Part shown: positions 35,933 to 47,060 of the stretch, piece after piece | Layout: each line of letters begins with the position of its first letter | Position numbering within the stretch: the first letter of the stretch is position 1 | Origin: Ceratobasidium sp. AG-K | Lineage: Eukaryota; Basidiomycota; Agaricomycetes; Cantharellales; Ceratobasidiaceae | Reading direction: 5' to 3' | NCBI GenBank assembly: GCA_037039685.1 | Contig: JAWNGF010000002.1 | Coordinates: 2,046,001-2,110,000, forward strand | DNA length: 64,000 nucleotides | Notes under the pieces: generated by a model | Seen by the model: the letters and a program-made list of their open reading frames with translations, nothing else | Databases searched by the model: none | Told to the model about the DNA's origin: nothing | Program-made: the position numbers and the translations under genes

Positions 35933-36628
35933 TTAGAACTTCCTCAGCTCATCGCCGACGAGTCCAGTGATAGCCTTCTCTCCTGTCTTGATCCAGTCGG
36001 GCGAGACCTTGAACACTTCCGCCGCTTTCTTGCAGATCTCCGTCCCCTGCATAAGCAATACGGACGACACGAATCGGTGCTTCAGATGAGTGGTAAGATC
36101 GAGTTAGTATCGCACTACAACTAGGCGCACGCCTTCGATTGCTTACCTGGAACGGGTTGCGCGAGGTGTCATGGTACACGATGAAACGAGCCTCGCCTTG
36201 AGCGTTCTTCTGACCATACCGCACCTTGTCGTCGACCTTGAGCTCGTAGAACTGACCGGCTGTACCCATATCGCTCGATGTCAGCGCATATATCCAGAAG
36301 CCCGAAGCATGGGACCTCACCTTTGGTGGTGACCTTGCTGATGTGCTGACCAGGCGAAGAAGCGCCAGGGTTGGTGTACCACTCGGATGCGATGAAGAAC
36401 AGAACCTTGGCACCCGCTACACCGAGCCAGACAGGACCCAGTCATTTAGGAGAGCGGCAGTGGGAGCAAACGAGACTCACGGTTGCCCTTGACGTCGACG
36501 AGGGCGGTGTGGTAGCTAGCGGACTTGTCGCTCCAGTTCTGCTGCCATACGACCGTGGTCTGGGTCAAGGATTCGGTAGCAGCAGGGACGAGGAGAACGT
36601 CGCCGGACTTGACAGTGTAGGTAGACAT
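35933..36628 (-). CDS. Unrecognised small-protein family, copy D
   Basis: Mirror image of copy E. ATG 36628, stop TAA 35933-35935, four exons, 167 residues. The two translated exon blocks I compared are identical to those of E, including intron-derived read-through sequence. It reads MSTYTVKSGDVLLVPAATES at the N-terminus and ends AGLVGDELRKF. TTTATATA at 36722-36729 is about 95 bases upstream of the ATG. About 99% identical to E and somewhat less to A. Function unknown; cytosolic by lack of a signal peptide. Confidence 0.78.
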
Positions 36629-36721
36629 ATTGTGTAAAGCTGAGAGAAGAGGAGAGCTGAAGCTATGGAAGTGAATGAGTTGCAGTGAATGCGGATGGTG
36701 AATGGTGGTTGTGGAGAGCTG

Positions 36722-36729
36722 TTTATATA
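36722..36729 (-). promoter_or_regulatory. TATA-like element of copy D
   Basis: TTTATATA on the plus strand (TATATAAA on the minus), about 95 bases before the ATG of copy D, mirrored before copy E. Confidence 0.6.
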
Positions 36730-37584
36730 GTGCAGCGCAGCTCGGCTCCCGTCGCAAGTCCAGACCGGAGGATGGTTGTTGCGGAGCGTTCGCGCCGTCT
36801 CGATAGGTGTACCAAGCAGGTGCACATGCGATGGCCGGAGCGGCTTTTGGGGTGGAGTGAGGAATACAGCACCAGTAACCGACCGGATAGAGATGAGCGG
36901 GATGGTAGACATGCTCCCGACCACTATGTTAGATACACATCTGAAGCGTTCTCGTCCAGGAACGTGCAAGTCCAAATCGGCGAGACCATATCCCCAGCTG
37001 GGTCTGTGGCATGGCTCGAGACTTCAGGTGACCAAGGTCCGCTGTGGCTGGCGACCGGTTATTACAAGTCGACAAACGCACAGTCCGGACTTTCAACTGC
37101 AACTCGGATCAAATATATGCTACCCTCTTTTTATGGGGCTACTCATTCTGTTCACGATTACGGCACACGAATAATGAGAGTGTTGCTGATTCAAAGGCGC
37201 TCAGCGCTTGCTGTTCGTGTGTAAGCAAACTACACTCGCGGACGTGTAATAACCGGTCACCAGCCACAGCGGACCTTGGTCACCTGAAGTCTCGAGCCAT
37301 GCCACAGACCCAGCTGGGGATATGGTCTCGCCGATTTGGACTTGCACGTTCCTGGACGAGAACGCTTCAGATGTGTATCTAACATAGTGGTCGGGAGCAT
37401 GTCTACCATCCCGCTCATCTCCATCCGGTCGGTTACTGGTGCTGTATTCCTCACTCCACCCCCCCAAAAGCCGCTCCGGCCATCGCATGTGCACCTGCTT
37501 GGTACACCTATCGAGACGGCGCGAACGCTCCGCAACAACCATCCTCCGGTCTGGACTTGCGACGGGAGCCGAGCTGCGCTGCAC

Positions 37585-37592
37585 TATATAAA
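37585..37592 (+). promoter_or_regulatory. TATA-like element of copy E
   Basis: TATATAAA, about 95 bases before the ATG of copy E, in a block also present before copies A and D. Confidence 0.6.
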
Positions 37593-37685
37593 CAGCTCTC
37601 CACAACCACCATTCACCATCCGCATTCACTGCAACTCATTCACTTCCATAGCTTCAGCTCTCCTCTTCTCTCAGCTTTACACAAT

Positions 37686-38381
37686 ATGTCTACCTACACT
37701 GTCAAGTCCGGCGACGTTCTCCTCGTCCCTGCTGCTACCGAATCCTTGACCCAGACCACGGTCGTATGGCAGCAGAACTGGAGCGACAAGTCCGCTAGCT
37801 ACCACACCGCCCTCGTCGACGTCAAGGGCAACCGTGAGTCTCGTTTGCTCCCACTGCCGCTCTCCTAAATGACTGGGTCCTGTCTGGCTCGGTGTAGCGG
37901 GTGCCAAGGTTCTGTTCTTCATCGCATCCGAGTGGTACACCAACCCTGGCGCTTCTTCGCCTGGTCAGCACATCAGCAAGGTCACCACCAAAGGTGAGGT
38001 CCCATGCTTCGGGCTTCTGGATATATGCGCTGACATCGAGCGATATGGGTACAGCCGGTCAGTTCTACGAGCTCAAGGTCGACGACAAGGTGCGGTATGG
38101 TCAGAAGAACGCTCAAGGCGAGGCTCGTTTCATCGTGTACCATGACACCTCGCGCAACCCGTTCCAGGTAAGCAATCGAAGGCGTGCGCCTAGTTGTAGT
38201 GCGATACTAACTCGATCTTACCACTCATCTGAAGCACCGATTCGTGTCGTCCGTATTGCTTATGCAGGGGACGGAGATCTGCAAGAAAGCGGCGGAAGTG
38301 TTCAAGGTCTCGCCCGACTGGATCAAGACAGGAGAGAAGGCTATCACTGGACTCGTCGGCGATGAGCTGAGGAAGTTCTAA
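37686..38381 (+). CDS. Unrecognised small-protein family, copy E
   Basis: Clearest member for structure: exons 37686-37833, 37898-37993, 38055-38167 and 38235-38381, giving 167 residues. All introns are 60-67 bases with GT-AG ends. Exon 1 holds VKSGDVLLVPAATES and WQQNWSDKSASYHTAL. Exon 2 holds AKVLFFIASEWYTNPG. Exon 3 holds GQFYELKVDDKVRYGQ and RFIVYHDTSRNPFQ. Exon 4 encodes a charged helix and ends VGDELRKF. The alternating hydrophobic pattern with Trp/Tyr suggests a compact beta fold plus a C-terminal helix. No known domain recognised. TATATAAA at 37585-37592 fits a promoter. Confidence 0.8.
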
Positions 38382-38964
38382 ATCGGGCCACCAACGAGCT
38401 CTAAGTCCAATGTCTCTGTCTCTCAAGTTGTTTGTTCTGTTCTGCTTCTCTAAATTCTAGCTTCGATTGATGCTCTTGTCGCAGCTATATCATGGTTTCA
38501 TATGGATGTGTGCCTGTATGCGTCACTGGATTCAATCAAATTCGTTGTCCCAGGATGCTTGCAGTTTAAGATTTATTGACTTGGCGGCGCGCTTGATGGT
38601 GTCAAAGATGCGGAATTATAGAGATACTTTAGATTAGACACCAGTACTACTCTGTAAAAGACTCAAGAATTCTGGCGTCGAAGGTTTAGTTCCAGTAATC
38701 CTTGGTGGATAGCAAGCATCCAGCGCTTACGAGACACCCAGTACAATCCTTGACGCCGCTGATAAGAGTCGGCGATAATCAATAATCACCGAAGACTGAT
38801 CGAGAATGACGCGAGCGATTATCTTTCTGGGCGCATCACCAAGTCGAACACGGTCTTGCAATCCAACTGTCCTTTGGGTAGGATTGAAAGGATCGCTGGT
38901 ATGTAGTATATTGGGCCATACCCTCCGACCTCCAGTTTATGAAACCTGGCTTGCTAGATTGACT
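38382..38964. other. Intergenic region upstream of ATM1
   Basis: About 580 bases between copy E and ATM1. The right palindrome arm ends here at about 38,450. An in-frame upstream ATG for ATM1 exists at 38806, so part of this could be coding if that start is used. Confidence 0.4.
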
Positions 38965-41701
38965 ATGGCCCTCTCACAGCGTCTTGCTGTGGGAGTGAAG
39001 GCGGGGTTGAGACAGGGCATACAGATCCGGGTAAGTAGGAATGAAACCTCTATTCGAAAGCTCATACATCTCCCCAATCTCAGCCGGTATGCTCGCCTGT
39101 ACCCTCCAGATGGACCAACCGATTGTGCTCGTCGCTCCCGGGGTTCGACACGCGACCGTTGCCTTTGGGTAGTGTAATTCGGCCATACTTGAGGCAAAGT
39201 CAATGCTTCCGTGGCATGGCTTTCTCAAACCGACCTTCTGCTTCTACATCGCCAACATCCTCGACTCAGTCCCAAACAGCAAATTCCGAATCTCCAACGA
39301 AGCCTTCACAGGCTCCTGCTGCAGGCGAGACGGTCGTGCATATTTCTCAGGCTGAACAACGGCGTGTAGATTGGGAGATTGTCAAGAAGCTTGTCGTAAA
39401 CGTATGGCCCAAGGGGGAATGGACTATTAAAACTCGCGTGGTCCTCGCGTTGTCGCTATTGTTGGCCGGGAAGGTACGCATATTCGCTTGACGGTTGAGC
39501 CTAGATATCAAGTGATCAGAATTAGGTACTCAATGTCCAAGTGCCGATATTTTTCAAACAAATCGTAGATTCCTTTAACATCGAAATGACTGCGGATTCT
39601 ACGGTATGGGTCGTGGGTGGATCCGTAATTGCTGGATGTAAGTCACCATGTTAGCCTGTGACAGCTGCCCCGAATGCCTTGCCTTAGACGGACTTGCAAG
39701 AATATCGGCAACCGTTTTCTCTGAACTTCGGAACGCGATCTTTGCTAACGTGGCGCAGCGTGCGATTCGAAGAGTGGCACGAGAGACGTTTGATCACCTC
39801 CTGCATCTCGATCTCAAGTTCCATCTTACCCGACAGACTGGAGGGCTAACACGAGCTATTGACCGGGGGACCAAGTGAGCGTATCTAGCCTCGAATCAGA
39901 ACTTTAGCTAAGCAATTTTAGAGGTGTAACATTTTTGCTCTCTTCGATCATCTTCCATATTGCTCCGACCGCACTCGAGATCAGCATGGTGTGCGGGATA
40001 CTCGTTAGTCGAATAAATCAAGACAGCTAGCTGAGGGACTAACTAGAATGAATTTCAGACGTGGAAATTCGGATCGGATTTTGCTCTAGTGACTCTGCTC
40101 ACAATGGCCGCATATACTTGGTTTACCGTACGAACGACTGCCTGGAGGTGCGCATTCTCTACGAACGCATGAGAATATCCTCAAATTTTCATAGAACTCG
40201 ATTTCGTCGTGAGGCAAACCAGGCCGACAATCGGGCTGCTTCAACTGCCGTCGACTCGCTGATCAATTATGAGGCAGTCAAGGCACGTAACAGGTCCATT
40301 CTGGTTCTATTATTTCTTTGACGCATGGTCAGTAGCACTTCAACAACGAAAAACATGAAATCGCCCAGTATGACAAACACCTGGCATCCTACGAAAGCTC
40401 TGCACTCAAGATTGCAACGTCCTTGGCATACCTCAATTCGGGCCAAAATGTGATATTTTCAAGTGCGCTGACGATGATGATGTTCCTTGCTGCCCAGGGT
40501 GTCGTCAAAGGTGGGTCCTTTTTTCATCTACCAATATCAGAACTGAATCCTGTTTATAGGTACAATGACTGTCGGAGACTTGGTCATGATCAACCAGCTA
40601 GTTTTTCAGCTTTCCCTGCCACTGAACTTCCTTGGTACCGTGTACCGCGAGCTTCGTCAGAGCCTCTTAGACATGGAAGTATTATTCAACTTGACCAACA
40701 ACAAGCGTGTCACCGTATGTCCCAAGATCCTTTCATCTTTCTCTTATAACCCTGGATGCTTCACAGGATATTCCGGGAGCCAAGCCATTGCAGCTGCGGG
40801 GCGGTTCTATACGCTTTGAAAACGTCAATTTTGCCTACCACCCCGACCGGCCCATCTTCCAAGACCTTACGTTCACCGTTCCGGCTGGTAAAAAGGTCGC
40901 CATAGTTGGCCCATCTGGGTGCGGCAAATCGACCGTTTTTAGGCTCCTCTACCGTTTCTACGACGCATCGTCTGGAAGGATTCTCATTGACGACCAAGAC
41001 ATCACCCAGGTTCAGATCCAAACTCTCCGATCAAATGTCGGAGTCGTACCTCAGGATACGCCGCTATTCCATGCCGATATATTGCACAATATACGATATG
41101 GGAGGTTGGATGCGACAGATGAGCAAGTCATGAATGCTGCTCGCAAGGCAAACGTGCACGACACTATCATGCGCCTTCCGGACAAGTATGCAACCAAGGT
41201 TGGGGAACGTGGCTTGATGATTTCCGGAGGAGAGAAACAGAGACTAGCGGTTGCCCGAGTTATGTTGAAGGACCCTCCCATTCTATTCTTTGACGAGGCA
41301 GTGAGTACGAGCATCTGTATAGGCGGTCGGTTCTTATACTGTTATAGACCTCAGCCCTAGACAGCCAGACAGAAGTCGACCTGATGCGTAATATCAACTC
41401 AACACTATTGGACAAACAGCGAACTAGCATTTTCATTGCTCACAGGTTGCGGACTGTTGTGGAAGCTGGTATGTCCACACTAGACTATCCGGATTTCGGC
41501 TAAGTGTGCTGGCTAGACTTGATTATTGTGCTCAAGGAAGGACGAGTCGTTGAGCAAGGCACTCACGAGTCGCTCATGCGCTTGAACGGGCTCTATCATG
41601 ATATGTGGGAAGCACAAGCACAGGCCCCCGTCCTCTCCAAACAAGAGCTAGACGCCGCTACTGAGGAAAATGTGAATGCACCAAGACCCGTAGTGAATTG
41701 A
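38965..41701 (+). CDS. ATM1: Mitochondrial ABC transporter ATM1 (iron-sulfur export)
   Basis: The chosen ATG 38965 gives [20 protein letters not shown] and, after one intron, more Arg- and Ser-rich sequence: a mitochondrial presequence. An in-frame ATG at 38806 would lengthen it. The membrane domain follows over several exons ([59 protein letters not shown]). The ATPase has Walker [23 protein letters not shown], signature [16 protein letters not shown], Walker [17 protein letters not shown] split by an intron, and IFIAHRLRT. The stop is TGA 41699-41701. Atm1 sits in the inner mitochondrial membrane and exports a glutathione-linked sulfur or iron-sulfur species for cytosolic cluster assembly. 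The motifs [14 protein letters not shown] and AIDRGTKG are diagnostic for the Atm1/ABCB7 group. Confidence 0.95.
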
Positions 41702-41824
41702 GCGCATAGATGAGAATTTTGTTTTAAGTTTTGTCTGAAGTGTAGGATTAATTCAATAGATTTTACATGTTTTGTGTTTCGAAATCAACAGTCTAATGTG
41801 CCCTTAGATATGAGTTTATAGTCT

Positions 41825-43814
41825 TCAGAGACTAGCCTTGCCCCTGGACTCAAAGGGTAAAAGCAGAGCCACGATTCCAGCAAGGACAAATAGTGCTCCT
41901 GAGACGAAGATGGGTACCTCGGTCTAGTGGATGGTCAAATCTGCGCCAATAAAAACTAGGTGTAAACTCACGGTCAAATCAGCATACAGTGCAATAATTG
42001 GAGACATTACACCAAATATACGGTTTGCGGACGAGGCCAGGCCATTGCCAGTTCCACGAACCTTTGTGGGAAACAGCTCTGGCGTGACGGTGTACAAGGT
42101 CGCCCACATGACCTGCAAATGGTCATCAATAAACTTTAATATTTACTATCGAGGTTACTGACGTTGTTGGTAAAGCTATATCCACAATTCCAACCCAATA
42201 GAGCGTTGGATGTTCGAGCTGTGGTGCTCAACAAAAGAAATACGCCCGATAGAACTGGCCAGCCAGGCAGGTTAGCAAGGCTCCGGCAGCTGAGCAAGCA
42301 ACATACTAGTGAATATGGAAAGGGTTCCCTTTCTCCCGATATGGGGTAACTCCACGGCCCAACCTCCAAATGGTGCAGCTGGGAGAGCGACCAGACCAAT
42401 AATAACATTGTTTCGATAAGTTATGTAGACTGAACCATCACCATACGCAGCTCCTCTAGTAGACAGGTAGTATGGGATAAATGCATTGTAGAGGGGTACT
42501 GCCAACCCAATGATTGCTGTGTAAGTAGGGTTAGTACTGGCACAATAGCTCAGGTTCGCCTGCTCACCCCAAACCAAGATAATCAGCGAGGTTGAAAACG
42601 CGAGTTTGGGTGTAGCAAAAAGCATTCGGACCAAGCTTCCATCATACTCCTTCAAGGATCTTCGAAACGCACCAATGGCAGAGGTATCCATGGCTGGCGG
42701 GCGCAGCGGATCTTGAGCTTCCTCAGGTTTGACGCGCTCGGTGATGTCCTGGGGCACGCCAGCCTCTTCGAGCTGTTCCGCTGTCAAGCGACTCTCGCGT
42801 TCATTGTACTTTGCAACTGCGTGTACTACGCGAACAGCTTCGACGAATCTTCCACGACCCATGAGGTATTTGGGAGACTCGTAGAGTCTAAACACAAAGA
42901 AACGAAAGATCCACAGGACGAGCATGAGCCCGCCCATCAGGATGAGGTAGTATCTCCAACCCTAAAAATATATGGTTAGTAATCCGTAGAACATTTTGAT
43001 ATCGCCTTACCATATTATCGGAACGTCTGCATACGGTGGCAGTCGCTTCACAGGAAAAATTCGGTAGGATGGCCCAAGCGATCAGACTCGCGATCAATGC
43101 CCCAAATGCACTCCATATCGCGAGTACTGTAAGTAGATATTGGTGAGTGGCAGGGAGAAATTCAAGAAATATGGAGCTGTCGACAGGAAAGTTACCGCCA
43201 ACCTGGCGTAAGGTATAAGTTTAGGACCAAACACCTGCAGAAATGACTCACTCCTACGCTCCAGAGAGCTGCGAAAACGGCCAGAGCGGCAAAGTTGGGG
43301 GATGCGGCCGCAACCATTGCAAACACCCCCACAATGGCTAGTGTGATGTTGAACGAAAGTCTGCCGACCAATTATGATATTGCAGTCAAGAACCAGTTTC
43401 GGTAACATACCTTCGACCCCAAACGTCGCTTCCAGCGCTCCAGCCCATTGCTCCGACCAGCAGCCCGATATTCGTAGCTAGCGATAAAAACGGCCCCTGA
43501 ACCTGAAATTCCTGAACGACCGGGGCGAGTATAATCCCAGCAACAACAATCCACAAGATGTCAGCGAGCCAGCCAAACCCGGCTACAATAAAGAGGTGCC
43601 ACTACAATAGTTCAGTCAGTGATAATCGAACTTGCTCTCGCCCACTCACTTGGTATTTTCCCATTCCAATTTGCTGGATAGCATCATTCAGTAGTGCCGC
43701 CCTCGCCTGATAGACTGGATCGACTGAGCCCTCTGGCAACACATCCTCAATGACTTTGGTAGACGTTTGAACGTTTACAATCGTCGAGGGGCGACTGTGA
43801 TCTGACGTTGACAT
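41825..43814 (-). CDS. MFS transporter, SV2-like metabolite:H+ symporter group
   Basis: ATG 43814, stop TGA 41825-41827, many short introns. The N-terminal cytosolic part ends with QIGMGKYQWHLFIVAGFGWL, a hallmark of the SV2-like fungal symporter group. Twelve-helix MFS content is visible, including LLVGAMGWSAGSDVWGRR (the loop 2-3 motif), GVGGNFPVDSSIFLEFLP, GWRYYLILMGGLMLVLWIFR, ESPKYLMGRGRFVEAVRVVH, and late helices with MWATLYTVTPELFPTKVRGT. A polar cytosolic loop of about 100 residues links the two halves. It should act at the plasma membrane; substrate unknown (organic acid, phosphate ester or sugar are all possible). Confidence 0.88.
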
Positions 43815-44505
43815 GGTCGCCGGTGGACGTGGAAGATGGTCGTTGGCCGTGCAAGATTCGCTCGGTAAACTATGTTGGGCTGAGCCGGAGTTCCGCGGGA
43901 AAATAAACACACAGACACAAGAACTAGTGCTTGTTCGGGTCCAGGTAGATAATCTATGTCAGAACATATTCATTCTCGGTCACCACGCGACTTGTACATC
44001 ATATCTCGGGTCGAAGATTCGAGTTTGCCCATGGTGGGGCCGAGGACCGGGTCGCCGTGAGAATTCACCGAGTCACGTGAATGAGAATACATATCCAACC
44101 AAAGGGACAATCTTGAAAAGGGTCAACGAGTCATGGTTTACGAAGCCAGGGGGCACGATGGGGTTGACATTCACTGGGAGTAAGAACGACAAACAGGCAA
44201 ACACCGCACGACATAGGCCCAAGGCTTATCTAGAGCCTGACTTCACACCAGATCACATAGTCATCGACAATTCGAAGTTTGAGGACCAATAAAAGCGTAG
44301 CATATACGTATCACTACAGGGACCGGAAAGACTTTACACCCTCAGCCAACATTTTCCCTTTATAATAGCTGCGTTCTCCTATGTGATTTAACCCCATCTC
44401 AGACCCTCATCGTGACCGCTCGGTCTCGGTTGTTAGTAATTTGAAATCGCTCATTACCTAGTTAAATCAACGCTGAGTTGAACGAAACTCTTGCAGACAA
44501 CTACA
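43815..44505. other. Divergent intergenic region
   Basis: About 690 bases between the MFS gene (-) and GCV1 (+). An open frame of 159 codons at 43813-44292 is low in recognisable content and overlaps the MFS leader in antisense. Promoters for both genes are expected. Nothing else seen. Confidence 0.45.
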
Positions 44506-46099
44506 ATGGCTACCCTCCGTCTATCCCAGGCTGCTGCGTCTCGTATCTCGGCAAGGATCTTGTCTTCTAGGACACTTGGTTTCTCGATTAGAGCATTGGC
44601 GACAACGAATGATACACCGGTATGCATTGTATAGATTAACCCAAGTCACACACTCATCCACGTCATTAGCTCCGAAAGACTTTGCTGCATGATTTTCATG
44701 TCGCCAACCAAGCAAAAATGGTCCCGTTTGCAGGGTTCTCTATGCCTCTGCAATACGGGTCTGTAGGACAAGGTATGTGTCTGTCGATAGAACAAGCACG
44801 TAATTAACATTGTCCTAGTTACAAGCCATAACCACGTCCGCCAGAACGTAGGTCTGTTTGACGTTGGGCATATGGTTCAGTCCTTGTCAGTTTGCTCGTT
44901 TAGTTGTTGTAACCACCTAATGCCGTCATAGCATATCTGGCCCTTCGGCGACTGCGTTTCTCGAATACTTGACGCCGTCCTCACTCTCCTCACTCCCCGA
45001 GTTTGGCTCTACCCTCTCGGTTCTCCTCAACGAAAACGGTGGTATCATTGACGACACCATCATTTCCAAGCACACCAACGACGTTTACTATGTCGTCACG
45101 AACGCTGGGCGGCGCGATCGCGACTTGGCCTGGTTCAATGAGCAAATCGAAAGTTGGAACAAGCAGGACGGGAAAGGCAAAGGCAAAGAAGTACAAATTG
45201 AAGTCTTGGAAAACTGGGGGCTAGTCGCACTTCAAGGTGTGTATCCCAGTCTCGGATTCGGAGTCGACATGACATTATTATTTGATTAGGGCCCAAGGCA
45301 GCAGAAGTCTTGCAAAAATTGACCTCTTATGACGTTCCTTCGCTCTTGTTTGGCCGCTCAGCATACATGGACATTACCGGGGTCCGTTGCCACGTCGCTC
45401 GTGGGGGGTACACGGGAGAAGACGGTTTCGAGGTTCGTTCCGCCTCCACTCTCCAAACTTTGAGTTTACCTGGTGCAGATTTCGATTGCTCCGGAGCACA
45501 CGGTCAAAATTACCGAGCTCCTCACAAAACCCCCAGTACAGCTTACTGGCCTAGGTGCACGCGATAGCTTGCGCCTAGAGGCAGGAATGTGTTTGTACGG
45601 AAACGACTTGGACGAGACAACCACTCCGGTCGAGGCCGGGCTTAGCTGGGTTATTGGTCTGTATCGCATACACGATCCTGAAAATCGACTGACCAGAACT
45701 TAGGCAAGGCTCGAAAGGAAAAGGGGGGCTTTATTGGCGCTGATACCGTGCTCAAGCAGCTTAAAGAAGGTGTTACTCGACGACGAGTTGGATTCGTCAT
45801 TCCAGAGGCTCCTGCTCGAGGCAAGTCCAAATGTATGCTCTGGCATGCTTACTAACCATATAACAGAGGGCGCCAAGATATTTGCTGCCGACTCACCAGA
45901 GACCCAAATTGGCACGATTACGTCGGGCATTCCCTCACCCACGCTGGGCACCAATATCGCCATGGGGTACATTAAGAACGGCTACCACAAAAAAGGGACC
46001 AAAGTGTTGGTCGACGTGAGGAAAAAGTTGCGCGACGCCGAAGTAAAGGGAATGCCGTTTGTGCCGACCAAGTACTGGAAGGGCGTCGCTGCTGCATAA
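44506..46099 (+). CDS. GCV1: Aminomethyltransferase, glycine cleavage system T protein (mitochondrial)
   Basis: ATG 44506 gives a mitochondrial presequence ([20 protein letters not shown]). The T-protein core follows: [142 protein letters not shown], then [20 protein letters not shown]. Stop TAA at 46097-46099. Folate-binding and aminomethyl-transfer residues of the family lie in these blocks. The enzyme moves the methylene group from the H-protein arm to tetrahydrofolate in the matrix. Length about 400 residues, normal for the family. Confidence 0.95.
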
Positions 46100-46430
46100 A
46101 TAAACTTAGCTTATAGATTTCAACATGTGATTCTCGCGCTTCGTTTCAACACGATGAATTGGTGGCATACCGGCGCATATAGCAAGGTCTACTACACCTT
46201 GGAACCTAGCTCGCCACCATGGAGCCAGTATATCGCCTAGTCAGGCAAAATACCTGTACCCGGTCCCAGGGGAGTTTGGGTTGGAGCTGAGAACCTCGGG
46301 GTATGCAAAAAGATTGTACCTGACTGAGGGAAAAGAAGAAAAAAGAAAAAAGAAAATCAGAAAAATGGGGGATTAAATCTAGCCCTATTTCTCGACGTTT
46401 TGTGTCAGAATAGGCAGTTAAAACGGCGCT
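46100..46430. other. Intergenic region with purine-rich tract
   Basis: About 330 bases between GCV1 and the tRNA. A purine-only run of about 32 bases (GGGAAAAGAAGAAAAAAG type) lies at about 46,327-46,358. No coding signal. Confidence 0.5.
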
Positions 46431-46434
46431 AAAA
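46431..46434 (-). terminator. RNA polymerase III terminator of the tRNA
   Basis: On the minus strand a TTTT run follows the tRNA 3' end after five bases, the usual pol III stop. Confidence 0.7.
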
Positions 46435-46439
46435 GGGAT

Positions 46440-46539
46440 TGGACAAGCCCAGATTTGAACTGAGGACCTCTCGCAGCTTACTTAACTCAATGACTAAGCG
46501 CTTGCTAAGCGAGCGCGCTACCAACTGCGCTACATGCCC
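46440..46539 (-). tRNA. tRNA-Ala(AGC) with a 27-base intron
   Basis: On the minus strand the 5' end GGGCATG pairs with CTTGTCC at the 3' end (one U-U mismatch, one G-U). The D arm is GCGC/GCGC around AGTTGGTA. The anticodon stem is CTCGC/GCGAG with loop TTAGCAT, which forms only after removing 27 bases inserted one base 3' of the anticodon, the standard nuclear intron position. The T arm is CTCAG TTCAAAT CTGGG. Mature length is 73 bases with discriminator A. B-box-like GTTCAAATC is present and a TTTT terminator follows. Anticodon AGC decodes alanine. Confidence 0.9.
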
Positions 46540-46899
46540 TGACATGTTTGGGCGCCGGGCGCCAATACGACGACGTTCAAGACAAGGAGTGCAACCATCC
46601 GAGGTAGTTGGAGATATTCAAAGCGGGTATGCTGTATTTGCTGCAATCCATCCACCATGTTTGTACGGCATATTTCTTAAATTACTTGATCAAACGAGTA
46701 CTTTTCATGATACATTCAGTAAATGATCGAACTAAAGGACCTATTGTAACGCTTGTTATGAGCGGCCGGGCAATGGAATCAACCAATGCAAAGTGGATCG
46801 CAAGTATGCTGGTCTCCCAACCGACGCCAGTGTTCTAAAAGTCTGAGTTAATTTTCGAACCCTACGAGCAATGAACCACCGTGCTCGAAGCTTATTTCT

Positions 46900-47060
46900 G
46901 GCACTACCGCCAGGGCGGACAAGGAGCGGTGCGCTGAGGGCGGATATTCCTCCCATCAATGGAGACGTCATCGCTGCTAAATTGAAACCAGCGTACCTGC
47001 CTGAATACACGGCCGAGACTTATCCAGGACTGATTAGTACGGCCTATGCCACATCACATA
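46900..47060. pseudogene. Decayed duplicated segment, copy 1
   Basis: Shares an ordered series of blocks with about 49,470-49,600: 'cccatcaa' then 'gacgtca(t/c)cgctgc(t/c)aaat', and 'g(a/g)ttagtacgg' near the end. On the minus strand both give a similar peptide (LAAMTSPLMGG against LAAVTSLLMG), but frames are broken in the second copy. It looks like an old coding piece copied with the cupredoxin unit. Confidence 0.4.

Larger units (their letters stand above)
35864..37066. repeat. Left arm of a 1.2 kb palindrome (contains copy D)
   Basis: About 1.2 kb that is the near-perfect inverse of 37,245-38,450. The match starts in the trailer of copy D ('gagaagcagaacagaacaa') and ends upstream of it at 'accggttatta'. 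Coding exons and introns inside the arms look identical. Differences seen by eye are few: two single bases near the outer end, a poly-G length change near 36,846 versus 37,460, and one base near 36,891. Confidence 0.9.
36629..37685. promoter_or_regulatory. Shared divergent upstream region of copies D and E with palindrome spacer
   Basis: About 1.06 kb between divergent starts. Each side carries the same several-hundred-base upstream block found before copies A and B, with TATA-like elements at 36722-36729 (D) and 37585-37592 (E). The unique spacer is about 37,067-37,244. It contains 'ctcattctgttcacgatt' at 37142-37159, which appears in the opposite orientation between A and B at 22023-22040. 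Confidence 0.65.
37245..38450. repeat. Right arm of the 1.2 kb palindrome (contains copy E)
   Basis: Inverse of 35,864-37,066, running from 'taataaccggt' to 'gttctgttctgcttctc' past the stop of copy E. See the left arm for the differences. Confidence 0.9.

Noticed and set aside
36685..37629. Open frames of 130-180 codons in the D/E upstream region on both strands
   Set aside because: They mirror each other because of the palindrome and also occur in the A/B upstream region with frame breaks. They are repeated promoter sequence, not genes.
35864..38450. Palindrome as a DNA transposon with terminal inverted repeats
   Set aside because: The arms hold ordinary intron-bearing genes, there is no transposase in the spacer, and I saw no target-site duplication at the outer ends.
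43813..44292. Plus-strand open frame of 159 codons upstream of GCV1
   Set aside because: No recognisable motif, overlaps the MFS leader in antisense, and no splice partners.
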